Below are positions 8,993-16,917 of a DNA stretch of 16,917 bases, one piece after another; the first letter of the stretch is position 1, and each line of letters starts with the position of its first letter. Made by a program: the position numbers and the translations under genes. The notes under the pieces are model-generated. The model saw only the letters and a list, made by a program, of their open reading frames with translations, did no database searches and was not told where the DNA came from. Source of the stretch: Pinguiococcus pyrenoidosus (taxonomy: Eukaryota; Sar; Pinguiophyceae; Pinguiochrysidales; Pinguiochrysidaceae); the NCBI GenBank assembly GCA_019677205.1, contig JAAMXY010000273.1, positions 2,760-19,676 of the forward strand. Reading direction: 5' to 3'.

Positions 8993-9699
8993 CTATTTGC
9001 TCGGCTCCTTCGCGTCCGGGTTAAAGTCCGTGTCCCACACCGGGTGATGGAGCAGCTCCTTGAGCAGCGGCGTGCCGCGCAAGGCCGCCGTGAGCGGCAG
9101 GTGTCCCCGAGGCGCCTTCTCCTTGTCGTAGATGAACTCGGAGACGCCGAACCACTTGAGCTTGCGCTCAATCTCCCCGTCCTTGGTGTTCCAGCCGATC
9201 TTGCGGCAGAACTGCTCGAAGTCGCCCTTCTGCAGCCTCCAAATCTTCTTCTGTACAGTGTAGCCGAACTTGCCGTCGGAGAACAGCAGCCAAAGGCGCT
9301 CCATCGTCGCCATGTCCTCGTTCGGGATGTCCTTGACCTCGGTCCAGTACACATACTGCCTCTCCCGAGCCTTCTCGCCAGCCAAGGCGATCAAAGAATC
9401 GCGAGTGATCTGGTCTGCCTTCTGGAAGTCCTGCTCCCGCAGGGCCTGGGCAAGGGGCAGGTGGTCATACCCGGCCCCCGAGGGAAGCTCCTTGGGAATG
9501 TCTGGCACCGACACGGCTTCCGCCACATTCTCCTCGCCAGTGGACATCCGCAGAGGCGCTCCAGAGGGCTTTGGGCGGAGAAACGTGGCGTTAGCAAGCA
9601 AGTTGAGCTTGGCGGGACGCGCCGGCAGCGCACCTTTCGCACTCCGCATGTGAACGCCGCTGCACTCTGCAGCACTAGCCAGGCCACAACAACCCGCAT
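8993..9699 (-). CDS. GUN4: GUN4, plastid regulator of magnesium chelatase
   Basis: GUN4 binds protoporphyrin IX and Mg-protoporphyrin and stimulates Mg-chelatase in chlorophyll synthesis. Exon 1 (9699-9634) encodes 22 residues and exon 2 (9568-8993) encodes 191, joined in phase 0 over a 65-bp intron that has a textbook GCTAAC branch site and a pyrimidine tract, giving 213 residues. Core motifs are KADQITRDSL (about 72-81), LWLLFSDGKFGYTVQKKIW (114-132), GW at 147-148 and APRGHLP (174-180), all typical of the family. The N-terminus MRVVVAWLVLQSAAA-F is a signal peptide with Ala/Phe at the junction, the bipartite signature for red-lineage complex plastids. Reading exon 2 upstream without splicing gives a 254-residue frame starting in non-homologous sequence and no targeting peptide, so I prefer the spliced start. 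It is divergent from the RibD gene 308 bp away. Confidence 0.92.
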
Positions 9700-9779
9700 C
9701 GTCAAATTTTTCGCCGTGATAATCCTCACCTGGCGCCGGCGGCTGCAGCGCTGCCAAACTGCAAGTTCCACTGCTCGCC

Positions 9780-9805
9780 GCTTCAGCTCCGGCCGGAGCT
9801 GAAGC
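9780..9805. repeat. Perfect 26-bp palindrome
   Basis: The half-site GCTTCAGCTCCGG is followed immediately by its exact reverse complement, with no spacer. It lies 81 bp upstream of the GUN4 start codon and about 200 bp upstream of the RibD start codon. It could be a dimer-binding operator or a cruciform-prone element. Confidence 0.85.
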
Positions 9806-9899
9806 CGGGCGAAGATAACTCGCAGGCCGCGGAGCTTCAGATACGGGCGGAGCTGGAGGATCGCTGGATCTCAGCCGAGCGGAATTTCAACTTGCAAAT

Positions 9900-9951
9900 C
9901 GATCCGGCTTCCGGATCGAAACGGACGTACAGGTCTGATCCGGAGGATCAG
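9900..9951. repeat. Two short perfect inverted repeats sharing GATCCGG
   Basis: CGATCCGG-ctt-CCGGATCG spans 9900-9918 and CTGATCC-gga-GGATCAG spans 9935-9951. Both have 3-bp spacers and a GATCC core, and their centres are 34 bp apart. They lie 57-108 bp upstream of the RibD start codon, a typical position for transcription-factor sites. Confidence 0.75.
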
Positions 9952-10007
9952 CTGACAGCTTCAAGCGCCGGTGAAAGTGCAAAGCAGTTGGCGTTCGGGC
10001 GTAATTC

Positions 10008-11954
10008 ATGCTATATACACGCGCGGTGGCCTTACTGGCCCTTGTCAAAGCCTCAGCAAGCTTGCGGCTGATCCCCAGTGCTCAGCTGAGCCGCGCGGAC
10101 GTGGCTCACCTGCGTTCTGCCCTGTTCCTGGCGTCCAAGGTGGCTCAAGTTGGCGTTTCGCGCCTTTTTGCGCGAGATCCGCCGCTTATTCTGCTTTGCT
10201 ACACAGGCCAATGGCCTCACGAGGCCCAATCCCCCAGTGGGCTGCGTCATTGTGAACAAGGAGGGCACCGTAGTGGGCCAGGGCTTCCACCCCAAAGCCG
10301 GACAGCCGCATGCAGAGGTGGGTTTCGGCCGCTGTGGGCCTCTCATTTGGACATCGCTGAGTTCTGGGCGTTTCCAGGTGTTTGCGTTGGCAGATGCGAG
10401 GAAGTATACGGGCAAAGAGGAGCTGGAGGGCCACACGGCCTACGTGACGCTGGAGCCCTGCAGCCACTACGGCCGGACGCCTCCTTGCAGCGAGGCACTG
10501 ATCGAGGCCAGGTTGGTGGAGTGGCCCATTTTCCCCTGGAGCTGGAGGCTGACCTTGCCGCGAATTGCCCTGCCAGGGTGGAGCGCGTGGTGGTGGGAAT
10601 GGTGGATCCGGACGCCAGGGTCTGCGGGAGAGGCCTCTCGATGCTCAAAGAGGCGGGCATTGCCGTGGACGTGATGCCCGAGCCAGAGGTTCGTGGCCGG
10701 GCCGGGGCCCAAGGGAGGGAAAGAGGAGACGGGAAAGTGTGTGAAGTATCATGGCTGATGTTCTTGTCTCTTTCTCTCTCTCTGTGTGTGTGTCTCTCTC
10801 TGTATCTCTGTGTCTCTCTGTGTGTGTGTGTCTCTCTCTGTATCTCTCTCTCTCTCTCTGTGTGTGTTTGTGTTTGTCTCTCTGCCTCTCTCGCATCTGT
10901 TGACTTCTCAGGATGCTGAAGATGAAGAAACAGCTAGAGTGAGCGACGCGATACGCGTCATGCTCGACCCCTTCTGCACCAGGTGCGCGGACGGAGACGC
11001 AAACGTATTGGGAGTGCTCCCTGGACCCTGGGCTAATAGGACCCTCGTGCCACTGGCACAGGGCGCTGCAGAAGAGAACATACAACAGCATTTTGATCGC
11101 GTACACCGACAAAGCGAGGGTGAGCGCGTGTCGAATGATGTGCTGGCTCTGTCCTTGTCGTGCGTCGAGCTCACGGCGTGGGATACGCTTCCAAAGGATC
11201 ATAGTCGGGCTTTTGTGTCGCCAAAGAGGGGCTGCTTGGATGGGGCGGATGCTGTCATTGTAACAGACGAGCAGATGCGACGTAAGCCCTTCCCATCGCG
11301 GGTCTCGGCCTTGCTCGTTCTGGGCGCAGTGCTAACGTTTGGGACGGCCACAGGCAAGTCCATCACCAACTTCCTCGATGAATTTCCGAGCAGCGTCCGC
11401 CAGATCGTCGTGGAACCTCCGCGGATAACCATCATCGACGAAGAGGACGACACCGAGGAGGAGATGCTTCTGGACCCAGGCGGACGGTCGGATACGTTCT
11501 GGGGTAGCCTGGCCGCAGAGCTTGCAGATCGGGGCCTCTGCAAGGCGGTCTTCATGATGCCATGGTACGTGAGAACCGGAGCCTGATGCTTGTGCAGGCC
11601 TCTTCATTGAGCACGTCGTGCACACATCATTGTAGGAAGGAGACCCGCGATCTGCTGCGATCGGGAGAGGCACAGCAAGTGGAACTCCGCTACCCGCGCG
11701 GATCCAGCAAGGTACGGCGCGTTTGTCGTCTTGGAGGCACCCACCGAAAGGAACTCCAGAGGGGCTGACGCGCCTTTTGATTGTACCGCGCGTAGGATGC
11801 GCTACAGCAGATCCGCGTAACGTGTGAGCGGGCGGCCAGCGGCGTCAGCAATCCGCAGTGGGAGTCCTGCGGAGGTGCTTGGCTTGATCGAGTCGCGCCG
11901 TCCAACCCATCCGACGGCTTCTTGTGCATGGAGCTGCTGGATGTGTCCGGGTAG
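10008..11954 (+). CDS. ribD: RibD-type deaminase with unrecognised C-terminal half
   Basis: The N-terminal half is the diaminohydroxyphosphoribosylaminopyrimidine deaminase of riboflavin synthesis. Eight exons (10008-10139, 10207-10317, 10378-10511, 10577-10688, 10912-11281, 11354-11564, 11636-11711, 11796-11954) join with consistent phases to give 434 residues. Residues 1-25 resemble a signal peptide, suggesting plastid import. Family motifs are TRPNPPVGCVIV (49-60), zinc ligand H79 with catalytic E81 in PHAE, TLEPCSHYGRTPPC with C109 and C118, and VVVGMVDPDARVCGRG (130-145). Residues 164-434 lie where bacterial RibD carries its reductase, but I see no convincing reductase motifs there; that part is acidic in places. 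The intron at 11282-11353 has GTAAGC, GCTAACG and CACAG signals. The 11635/11636 acceptor is weaker; the alternative at 11597 would stop the protein three codons later. The deaminase is secure, while the 3' exons are less so. Confidence 0.82.
10764..10890 (+). repeat. CT/TG microsatellite in intron 4 of the RibD gene
   Basis: About 125 bp of alternating TCTCTC and TGTGTG blocks fill the 3' half of the 223-bp intron 10689-10911 and merge into its pyrimidine tract before the CAG acceptor. Length variation here could affect splicing of the exon that starts the unrecognised half of the protein. Confidence 0.9.
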
Positions 11955-12448
11955 TCTCCCCTCCCTCTCGCAATCATGCGTGTGCACAAAGAAAGAACGT
12001 GGGGTTCTTCACCGCAACTCCTTTCAGTCTTTGCAGCCTTTTTGCCCTCCCAACATACATCCGCTGACGACCCGATGCTTCTCGCCTCTCCTCTCGCGAT
12101 CGCGATTTGCTTTCTTGTTTTCAGCAGATCCAGATCTTGCGTACTTCGCGGTCCCCACACGCGCCTCTCTCTTTCTGGGCCCTCTCCGTCGTCCTTTTCG
12201 AGCCACGGCTGCCCTGCCTCGGTAGCTTGAAGCAGCAGGATACGCGACGGCGGTGAAGACCAGTTGAAATCTGCCGCGGAAGGCTCGTTGCACGCCGTAG
12301 ACGCTGGTACAGCCCCGGCCCTCACGTGTCCCATGTGGTTCGACGACACGTTGCGCGGCCCCGCGAACAACACGGCCTTGCCGCTGCTCCCGGGAGATGA
12401 GGCGTCAAGGTGGGTCCCAAGAACCCGGCGATTGCCGCTCACGTGGCG
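11955..12448. other. Intergenic region before the Gfo/Idh gene, possible 5' exon
   Basis: 494 bp without a recognised gene. It includes pyrimidine-rich stretches at about 12000-12225. A small frame from ATG 12333 ends at a donor (TCAAG/GTGGGT, 12409/12410) that is in phase with an acceptor at 12468/12469, which would splice directly to MAWAPEEAKLRW of the oxidoreductase over a 59-bp intron. This would add an N-terminal extension to that protein. Confidence 0.4.
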
Positions 12449-13859
12449 ATGACGTGGCGAATGCACAGCATGGCTTGGGCGCCGGAGGAGGCCAAGCTGC
12501 GCTGGGGGATCATGGGCTGCGCCAACATCGCCAGGAAGAACGCCCGCTCGATGCTCTTGTGCCCCTCTGCCGAGCTGGTGGCCGTGGCCAGTCGCCAGCT
12601 CAAGAAGGCGCAGACGTGGGCTGCTCAGTTCTGCCCGGAGGGCGTCAGGACCTACGGCAGCTACGACGAACTGCTGCAGGACCCGGAAGTGGACGCCGTG
12701 TACATGCCGCTGCCCACCAAGTTCCACGTGGAGTGGGTGCCCAAGGCGGCGCGGGCCAAGAAGCACGTGCTCGTCGAGAAGCCGGTGGCCTTGTCCCTCC
12801 AAGAGGTACGGATCCGCGGTTTTGGCGGCAGCTGGCAGGCCGAGGCATGCCACTGATGGTCGGCTTCTTCTTGGGGCCGGGAAACTTCCAGATGGATGAG
12901 ATGATCGCGGCGTGCGAGGAGAATGGGGTCTTCCTTATGGACGGAGGTGCGTAGTGCGCCAGTGAGGTGTTGTGCGGGGCGGTTGCTGGGCTTGCTGACG
13001 GCGCTTCGGCACTGCGTTCGCTTCGTAGTCATGTTCATGCACCACCAGCGGCTGCGGAAGATCACGGCGGATATCTGGGGACCGGGGGCGGCCTTTGGAC
13101 AGAACCTGTTCGGAGTGCCGACGCTCATCACGTCCGGCTTCTCCTTCAAAGCCGACGACACCTTCCTCGAAGGCGGCAACATCCGCACCCAAGCAGACTC
13201 CGACCCGCTCGGCGCTCTGGGGGATCTTGGCTGGTACTGCATCCGCTTCGGCCTCGCTTGCCACCAGTACCGCTGGCCGCAGAAGGCCAAGAGCGTTCGG
13301 ATGATCTACAACGCCCAAGGCGTGCCCATCGACAGCGTCGCGCACATCATGTGGGACTCCGGAGACGAGGACCGGCCGTACGTGCTCCAGTTTCAGTGCT
13401 CTTTCATGCATCCCTTCAGGCAGTGGATGGAAGTCTGCGGCAGCACCAAGATCCTCAAGGTCGAGGATTTCGTCATCTCAAGGCCCGACAATGCCACGTA
13501 CACGACGGAGATGACCGGCTTCCTGGACTACGACATTCGCCCGACCACGCACACCGAGCACACCGAGACACCTCGGTGGCCACAGGAGGTCCGCATGTTC
13601 GACACCTTTGCGCGCGAGGTCGCCGCCCTGGGAGACGCCGGAGGCAAGCCCTCCTTCTGGAGCTACGTCACTGCCGCCACTCAGGCGTGCTGTGATGCAG
13701 TCGTCACAAGCTCGAAGAATGGTACATGCGGCCCACCCGCCAAATGCTGGAAGAGGGATAACAAGTCTAATCTTTCGTTCTTTCGACTCTGGCCCTTGCT
13801 GTATAGGAGGAGAAGCCGTCGATGTCCCTACGCTGAGCCGCTTCTCGGCTTCAACCTGA
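12449..13859 (+). CDS. Gfo/Idh/MocA oxidoreductase, dihydrodiol-dehydrogenase-like
   Basis: This is an NAD(P)-dependent oxidoreductase acting on sugars or trans-dihydrodiols. Four exons (12449-12805, 12892-12946, 13029-13721, 13807-13859) join in phase to give 385 residues. The Rossmann fold begins at LRWGIMGCANIA (17-28); the family signature EKP is at 110-112 (HVLVEKPVAL); MDGVMFMHHQRL (about 135-146) and the large C-terminal substrate domain follow. The MDG/VMFMHH junction restores the expected family sequence precisely, which supports the intron 12947-13028. The last exon supplies GGEAVDVPTLSRF, also typical of the C-terminus. The closest named relatives are trans-1,2-dihydrobenzene-1,2-diol dehydrogenase and NADP D-xylose dehydrogenase; sequence alone does not choose. 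Start alternatives are ATG 12461, ATG 12470 or an upstream exon from ATG 12333 spliced at 12409/12469. No targeting peptide is evident from ATG 12449. Confidence 0.88.
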
Positions 13860-13913
13860 GCAGGATGCTGGGCTCTTCAAGGCTTCTGGCTGCTTTTCTA
13901 GTAGACAGGTGTT

Positions 13914-14683
13914 TTATTCCCCATGCGATCCTGCTCTCCTCGTCTGTATCTTTCTCCAAGACACTTGATGCCAGCCATCCACGCGGTCGTCTTCCCGAAC
14001 CTTACATACGACGAGCGCATCCTGTCCGCATGAGGACGTGGCTGTGAGTGTGGTGATGAGAAAGGCTGCACCCGCGACGAAGAGACCCACAGATACCGCC
14101 AGGGTCAGCGCGACCTGTGGGATGCGGTGGGCGATCCTGGAGCTCAGGAAGATGCCGGGGACAGCTCCGACTCCCAAGGAGCTCCCGAGCTCCCAAGGGA
14201 CGCTCCTCATGACCGCAAAGGCGACCGTCGAGGACAATCCGATAGGAAGCTGCACCGTCTATGGGAAACGAGGAGCGCACGTCAGCGCCTGGTCCTGGTC
14301 TGCCTTCTTCTGGGTGGGGGGTTGGTGGCTCGACTTACCTTGCTGACTCCCAGGACTGCGATCGCATTCCACTTGAGGAAGAGAAGGATTGGTAAGAGGA
14401 CGACCGCACGTGCCGTGCCGCTCAAGGTGGGCAGGAAGCCGGTGATGGCGCCAATGACAGTTCGACTCATCTTCTCGGAGACTGTCAATTCCTTGCCAGT
14501 ACGTGTTTCGCTCACGTCTGCCTTGCGCGGAGACCTCCCTGCCTCCTCCTCCTCCGCTCCTTCCTTTTCCTCCTCCTCCTTCTCCTCCTCCTCCTCCTGC
14601 TCCTCCTCCTCCTCCTCCTCCTCCTTCTCCTCCTCCTTCTCCTGCTCCTGGGCGCGAGCTTGCAGCGAGAGAGCAGCTGCCAA
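13914..14683 (-). pseudogene. Truncated TauE/SafE-like paralogue, second half only
   Basis: This is homologous to the second half of the TauE/SafE-like gene on its right. Exon 1 ends at 14339 and exon 2 is 14258-13914, joined in phase 0 over an 80-bp intron (14338-14259) with a GTAAGT donor at the same protein position as in the full copy. Exon 1 encodes a Glu-rich stretch, then VIGAITGFLPTLSGTARAVV and a membrane segment; exon 2 begins TVQLPIGLSS and carries two or three more membrane segments, then a hydrophilic tail absent from the other copy. There is no ATG before the Glu-rich stretch in this frame (a TGA lies at 14710-14708); the first ATG is 14470, giving a 158-residue half protein. 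No first-half TauE sequence is found between 14711 and 15194. The frame is intact, so it may be an expressed half transporter rather than a dead gene. Confidence 0.6.
14542..14650 (-). repeat. GAG/GAA microsatellite encoding a poly-Glu tract
   Basis: About 110 bp of TCC and TTC triplets on the plus strand read as Glu-rich sequence on the minus strand within the truncated TauE-like gene. It sits where the full paralogue has an ordinary acidic linker between its two halves. Repeat expansion in the linker after duplication is a reasonable inference. Confidence 0.85.
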
Positions 14684-14710
14684 TTCGCTGCGGCTCCAGC
14701 GAACACTTCA

Positions 14711-15194
14711 ATTTTCCTCGTTGAATCTTCCAGAAAGGGAAAGAGCTGCGAGAGAGAAATCCGTGCGCATGATCCTAGTGCCATTCGCCTCTGCTACGGC
14801 TGCATAACTTGGGTTTCCAACAGCTACGCTGACGATTGGCCAAGAACCCAGAAAATTGGAGCAAACAAACGGGATTTGTTCATTAGCAGCACTTTGAATT
14901 ATTTATAATACATGTAGATAAGAAAAAAGGAAAAAGGAAGAACAAAGATCCGCGCCCGACTGTCAGCTGATACACAGGTACTCCAGCGCCTTCAAAATGA
15001 GACTTTCTCGAGGCCGGCAAGGCTCTCGCAGACGTTTCTGTCTAGCTTGGTGGTCTTTCGGGTTCGGCACAAAGTCGGGTGAGAAAGACGGTCTCCCTGT
15101 GCGCTCCTCTCGCTTGTCCTGAGGCAGTTCTTGTATGTACAAGCCGCGTCCCCACCGGAAGCGTGTCGAGAATATGCCTTCCATCTCTATTCGA
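14711..15194. other. Region between the two TauE/SafE-like genes
   Basis: About 480 bp without a recognised gene. It includes an AT-rich, A-rich patch (about 14870-14945) unlike its surroundings. The part next to 15195 should be the 3' UTR of the right-hand gene. The missing first half of the left-hand gene is not seen here in any minus-strand frame. Confidence 0.5.
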
Positions 15195-16891
15195 TCAGGC
15201 CATTTTCACTGTCGTCTGAATCAGGAAGGCGAGGCCCGCGAGCAGCAAGAACAGCGACACGATCATCGTGAGCTCCACTCGCGGTAGGCGATGGGCGATG
15301 TTGAATCCGACGTAGATGCCAGGAATGGCCCCGACGCCTATCAAAGACCCGAGAGCCCACGGCACACTCCGCGTGGCCGCGAAGGCTATTGTGGACGACA
15401 GGCCGATCGGAAGCTGCACCGTCTGTTGGATTTGTTCGGGCGCAACAGCATTGCAGCAAGGCTTAGATTCGCGGAGCGCAGCGCCATACTTATTCAGGGG
15501 GCTCCGGCTTACCATGGCCGCCGCGAGAGCATCCAAGATGTCCCACTTGAGCAGCAGCGTGATGGGCATGAGCACCACGGGGCCGGCCGTGCCGCTCATC
15601 GACGACAAGAAGCCTGTGACGAAGCCAATCGCCACACGGCCAAGCTTCCCGTTCCGCGTCAGCTGCTTTCTCACCGTTGGGCCCTCCACGCTCCCCTTCT
15701 CGCCTGGATCATCGGGGTTCTCCGCATCGGCAGGGTCTTCAGAGGCGTCCTTGCACTCCTCTGCTGAAGTGGTGGAGTACAGCTCGATGTTCTCTGCTTC
15801 CTCGATGCTTGCCTGCTCCAGATAGACCTTGCCGCCCGCTGTCCGCCCGGCCACTTTCAGGTCGGAAGTGGCCGCTTCCGCAGCCTGCTGCTCGCGTTCC
15901 CGTCGCTCCTTCAGCCCCAGGTAGGCCCGTCGGAAGGCCACGGCGGCCGAGGCCAGCATGATACCGTACAGCACGAAGAGGATCGCGGTCACGCCGATCT
16001 GCCGAAGCAGCACCACCGCCATGGCAGCAGCAGGAGTGGCCCCTCCGACCAGATAGTAGTTGGATGGCCAATCCAGGCTTCCTCGTCGCGAGTAGAAGTA
16101 CGTCCCTGCCGCGCCTGTAAAGCTACCAATGTCCACCCAAAACCACGTCACTCTCTGCAGTGCTGTTCTGCTGCCGACTGTATGGAGGCCTCACCAGTAG
16201 GAAAACAGTGCGGCGGCCATGGCGTCAAAAACCTCCACAGGCCCACCCAACGCGGGTGGCAGCACGGTCAAGATGGGCACGAGGATGTTGCCTCCTACGC
16301 CCACCGTGCCCATCAGCAGCCCGGCGGTGAAGCCCAGGGGCAGCGCGAACAGCAGCAGGGGGGCACTGGTCAGCATGGTCAGAAGCGCCCGAAGAATCAG
16401 TGCCGCAGAGAGACGGAAGAGAGGAAGTGGCTCAACGCCAAGCCCCGATTGGCTGCTGCGGTTCCACAGAACTCGATCCATGGCCGCCGTAAGTAAAGCT
16501 TCATCAGCGGTTGAGACCTTCCACTCGAGGCCGGAGATTGGTTGGCTGGGTGTTTTGAATCTGGCCAAAATGCTGTTTCGACCGAAATGCAGCCTGGTGA
16601 TTCGTCCCCTTCGGGCAGAACATCCCGTTGGTTGCATGGCGTATGTCTTCGTCTTCTGCATCCCGCGCGTCGAGGCGCCTGCTGGGCTAGCAGCGTGGTA
16701 GAAGAGCCACCGCGAGGCACCTCGACAAAGCGAGCTATTTTGCCCGATCGAGTGGTCGGGAGCGCCTTCGCCTTCGTCAGGGATGCTGCGATATATGCTT
16801 CTGCCAAGCGAGCGAAAGCGAGCGAAAGCGAGAGCGCTGCGAAAGCAGGAAATACGAGAAGAACAGACGGCGAAGCGACATCAAGCGACAT
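15195..16891 (-). CDS. TauE/SafE-family membrane transporter (probable anion exporter)
   Basis: TauE/SafE proteins are multi-pass membrane transporters linked to export of sulfite, sulfoacetate or related anions. The minus-strand core exons are up to 16195, 16122-15513 and 15422-15195. The first half contains GFTAGLLMGTVGVGGNILVP; the second half contains GFVTGFLSSMSGTAGPVVLMP and TVQLPIGLSSTIAFA, joined by an acidic linker of about 90 residues. The intron 15512-15423 is a 90-bp, stop-free frame, so retention would add 30 residues. The intron 16194-16123 is inferred because the frame otherwise stops after LFSYW; its acceptor is ordinary. The 5' end is uncertain: ATG 16661 gives 434 residues, whereas ATG 16891 encodes a signal-peptide-like segment (SVLLVFPAFAALSLSLAF) that splices in phase over a 65-bp intron (16720-16656), giving 489 residues. 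Promoter sequence lies beyond the window. Substrate and membrane location are not determined. Confidence 0.8.
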
Positions 16892-16917
16892 CAAAGGACT
16901 TCCAAAGGAGACGATCT

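Larger units (their letters stand above)
9700..10007. promoter_or_regulatory. Divergent promoter between GUN4 and RibD genes
   Basis: 308 bp between two divergent start codons. It contains at least three perfect inverted repeats within 172 bp (9780-9805, 9900-9918, 9935-9951), plus further copies of GGAGCT and AGCTTCA. Both flanking products have N-termini of plastid-import type, so shared regulation is plausible but inferred. Confidence 0.6.

Noticed and set aside
8732-9802. 356-residue plus-strand frame over GUN4
   Set aside because: Antisense to a gene with clear GUN4 motifs; the sequence is unlike any family I recognise.
10012-10017. TATA box for the RibD gene
   Set aside because: TATATA lies just downstream of the start codon I use and inside the open signal-peptide frame; no independent evidence supports it as a promoter element.
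10912-11564. Calling this part a RibD reductase domain
   Set aside because: A few residues (for example LAAELADRGL) are reminiscent of the family, but substrate and NADPH motifs could not be placed, so the domain is left unassigned.
14503-14724. Plus-strand poly-Pro reading frame
   Set aside because: It is the complement of the GAG/GAA repeat, which is coding on the minus strand; no other support.
16171-16194. 24-bp intron in the TauE/SafE-like gene
   Set aside because: The splice phases match, but the length is far below all other introns here. The 72-bp intron 16123-16194 also restores the frame and gives a better family fit.

Overview
The window looks like nuclear DNA of a photosynthetic eukaryote, most likely an alga whose plastid descends from a red alga by secondary endosymbiosis (stramenopile, haptophyte or cryptophyte type). 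The reasons are: genes split by short GT-AG introns, mostly 59-90 bp; a GUN4 (chlorophyll synthesis) protein whose N-terminus is a signal peptide followed by an Ala-Ala-Ala/Phe junction, the hallmark of import into a four-membrane plastid; GC-rich coding sequence; and eukaryotic families such as ELO, FYVE and DUF616. The exact lineage cannot be fixed from the sequence. All gene models below were assembled by hand from reading frames, splice sites and phase matching, and no transcript evidence was available.

Layout, left to right. 1-195 may be the tail of a truncated + strand gene. 861-1868 (-) is an ELO fatty-acid elongase with two exons. 1869-2553 is a divergent promoter region rich in CCAAT boxes with a perfect CArG-type palindrome. 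2554-4465 (+) is a six-exon secretory-pathway DUF616 (TOD1/MUCI70-like) protein. 5235-8599 (+) is a two-exon, 1091-residue protein that joins a canonical FYVE finger to a degenerate PI3-kinase-like module and a pair of C-terminal CxxC zinc-finger-like repeats. 8993-9699 (-) is plastid-targeted GUN4 and 10008-11954 (+) is a RibD-type deaminase with an unrecognised C-terminal half. The two start only 308 bp apart, around a cluster of perfect inverted repeats. 12449-13859 (+) is a Gfo/Idh/MocA oxidoreductase of dihydrodiol-dehydrogenase type. 13914-14683 (-) and 15195-16891 (-) are tandem TauE/SafE-like membrane proteins. The right-hand copy has both halves of the family fold; the left-hand copy has only the second half, preceded by a Glu-rich microsatellite tract.

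The genes do not form one pathway: lipid elongation, secretory glycosylation-type function, endosomal PI3P recognition, chlorophyll and riboflavin biosynthesis, sugar or diol oxidation and anion export sit side by side, as expected in a compact algal nuclear genome. The most unusual object is the FYVE/PI3K-like fusion. Its lipid-binding finger keeps every expected ligand, while its kinase part has lost the ATP lysine, the DDLRQ signature and the DFG aspartate. The truncated TauE duplicate and the RibD-unknown fusion come next.
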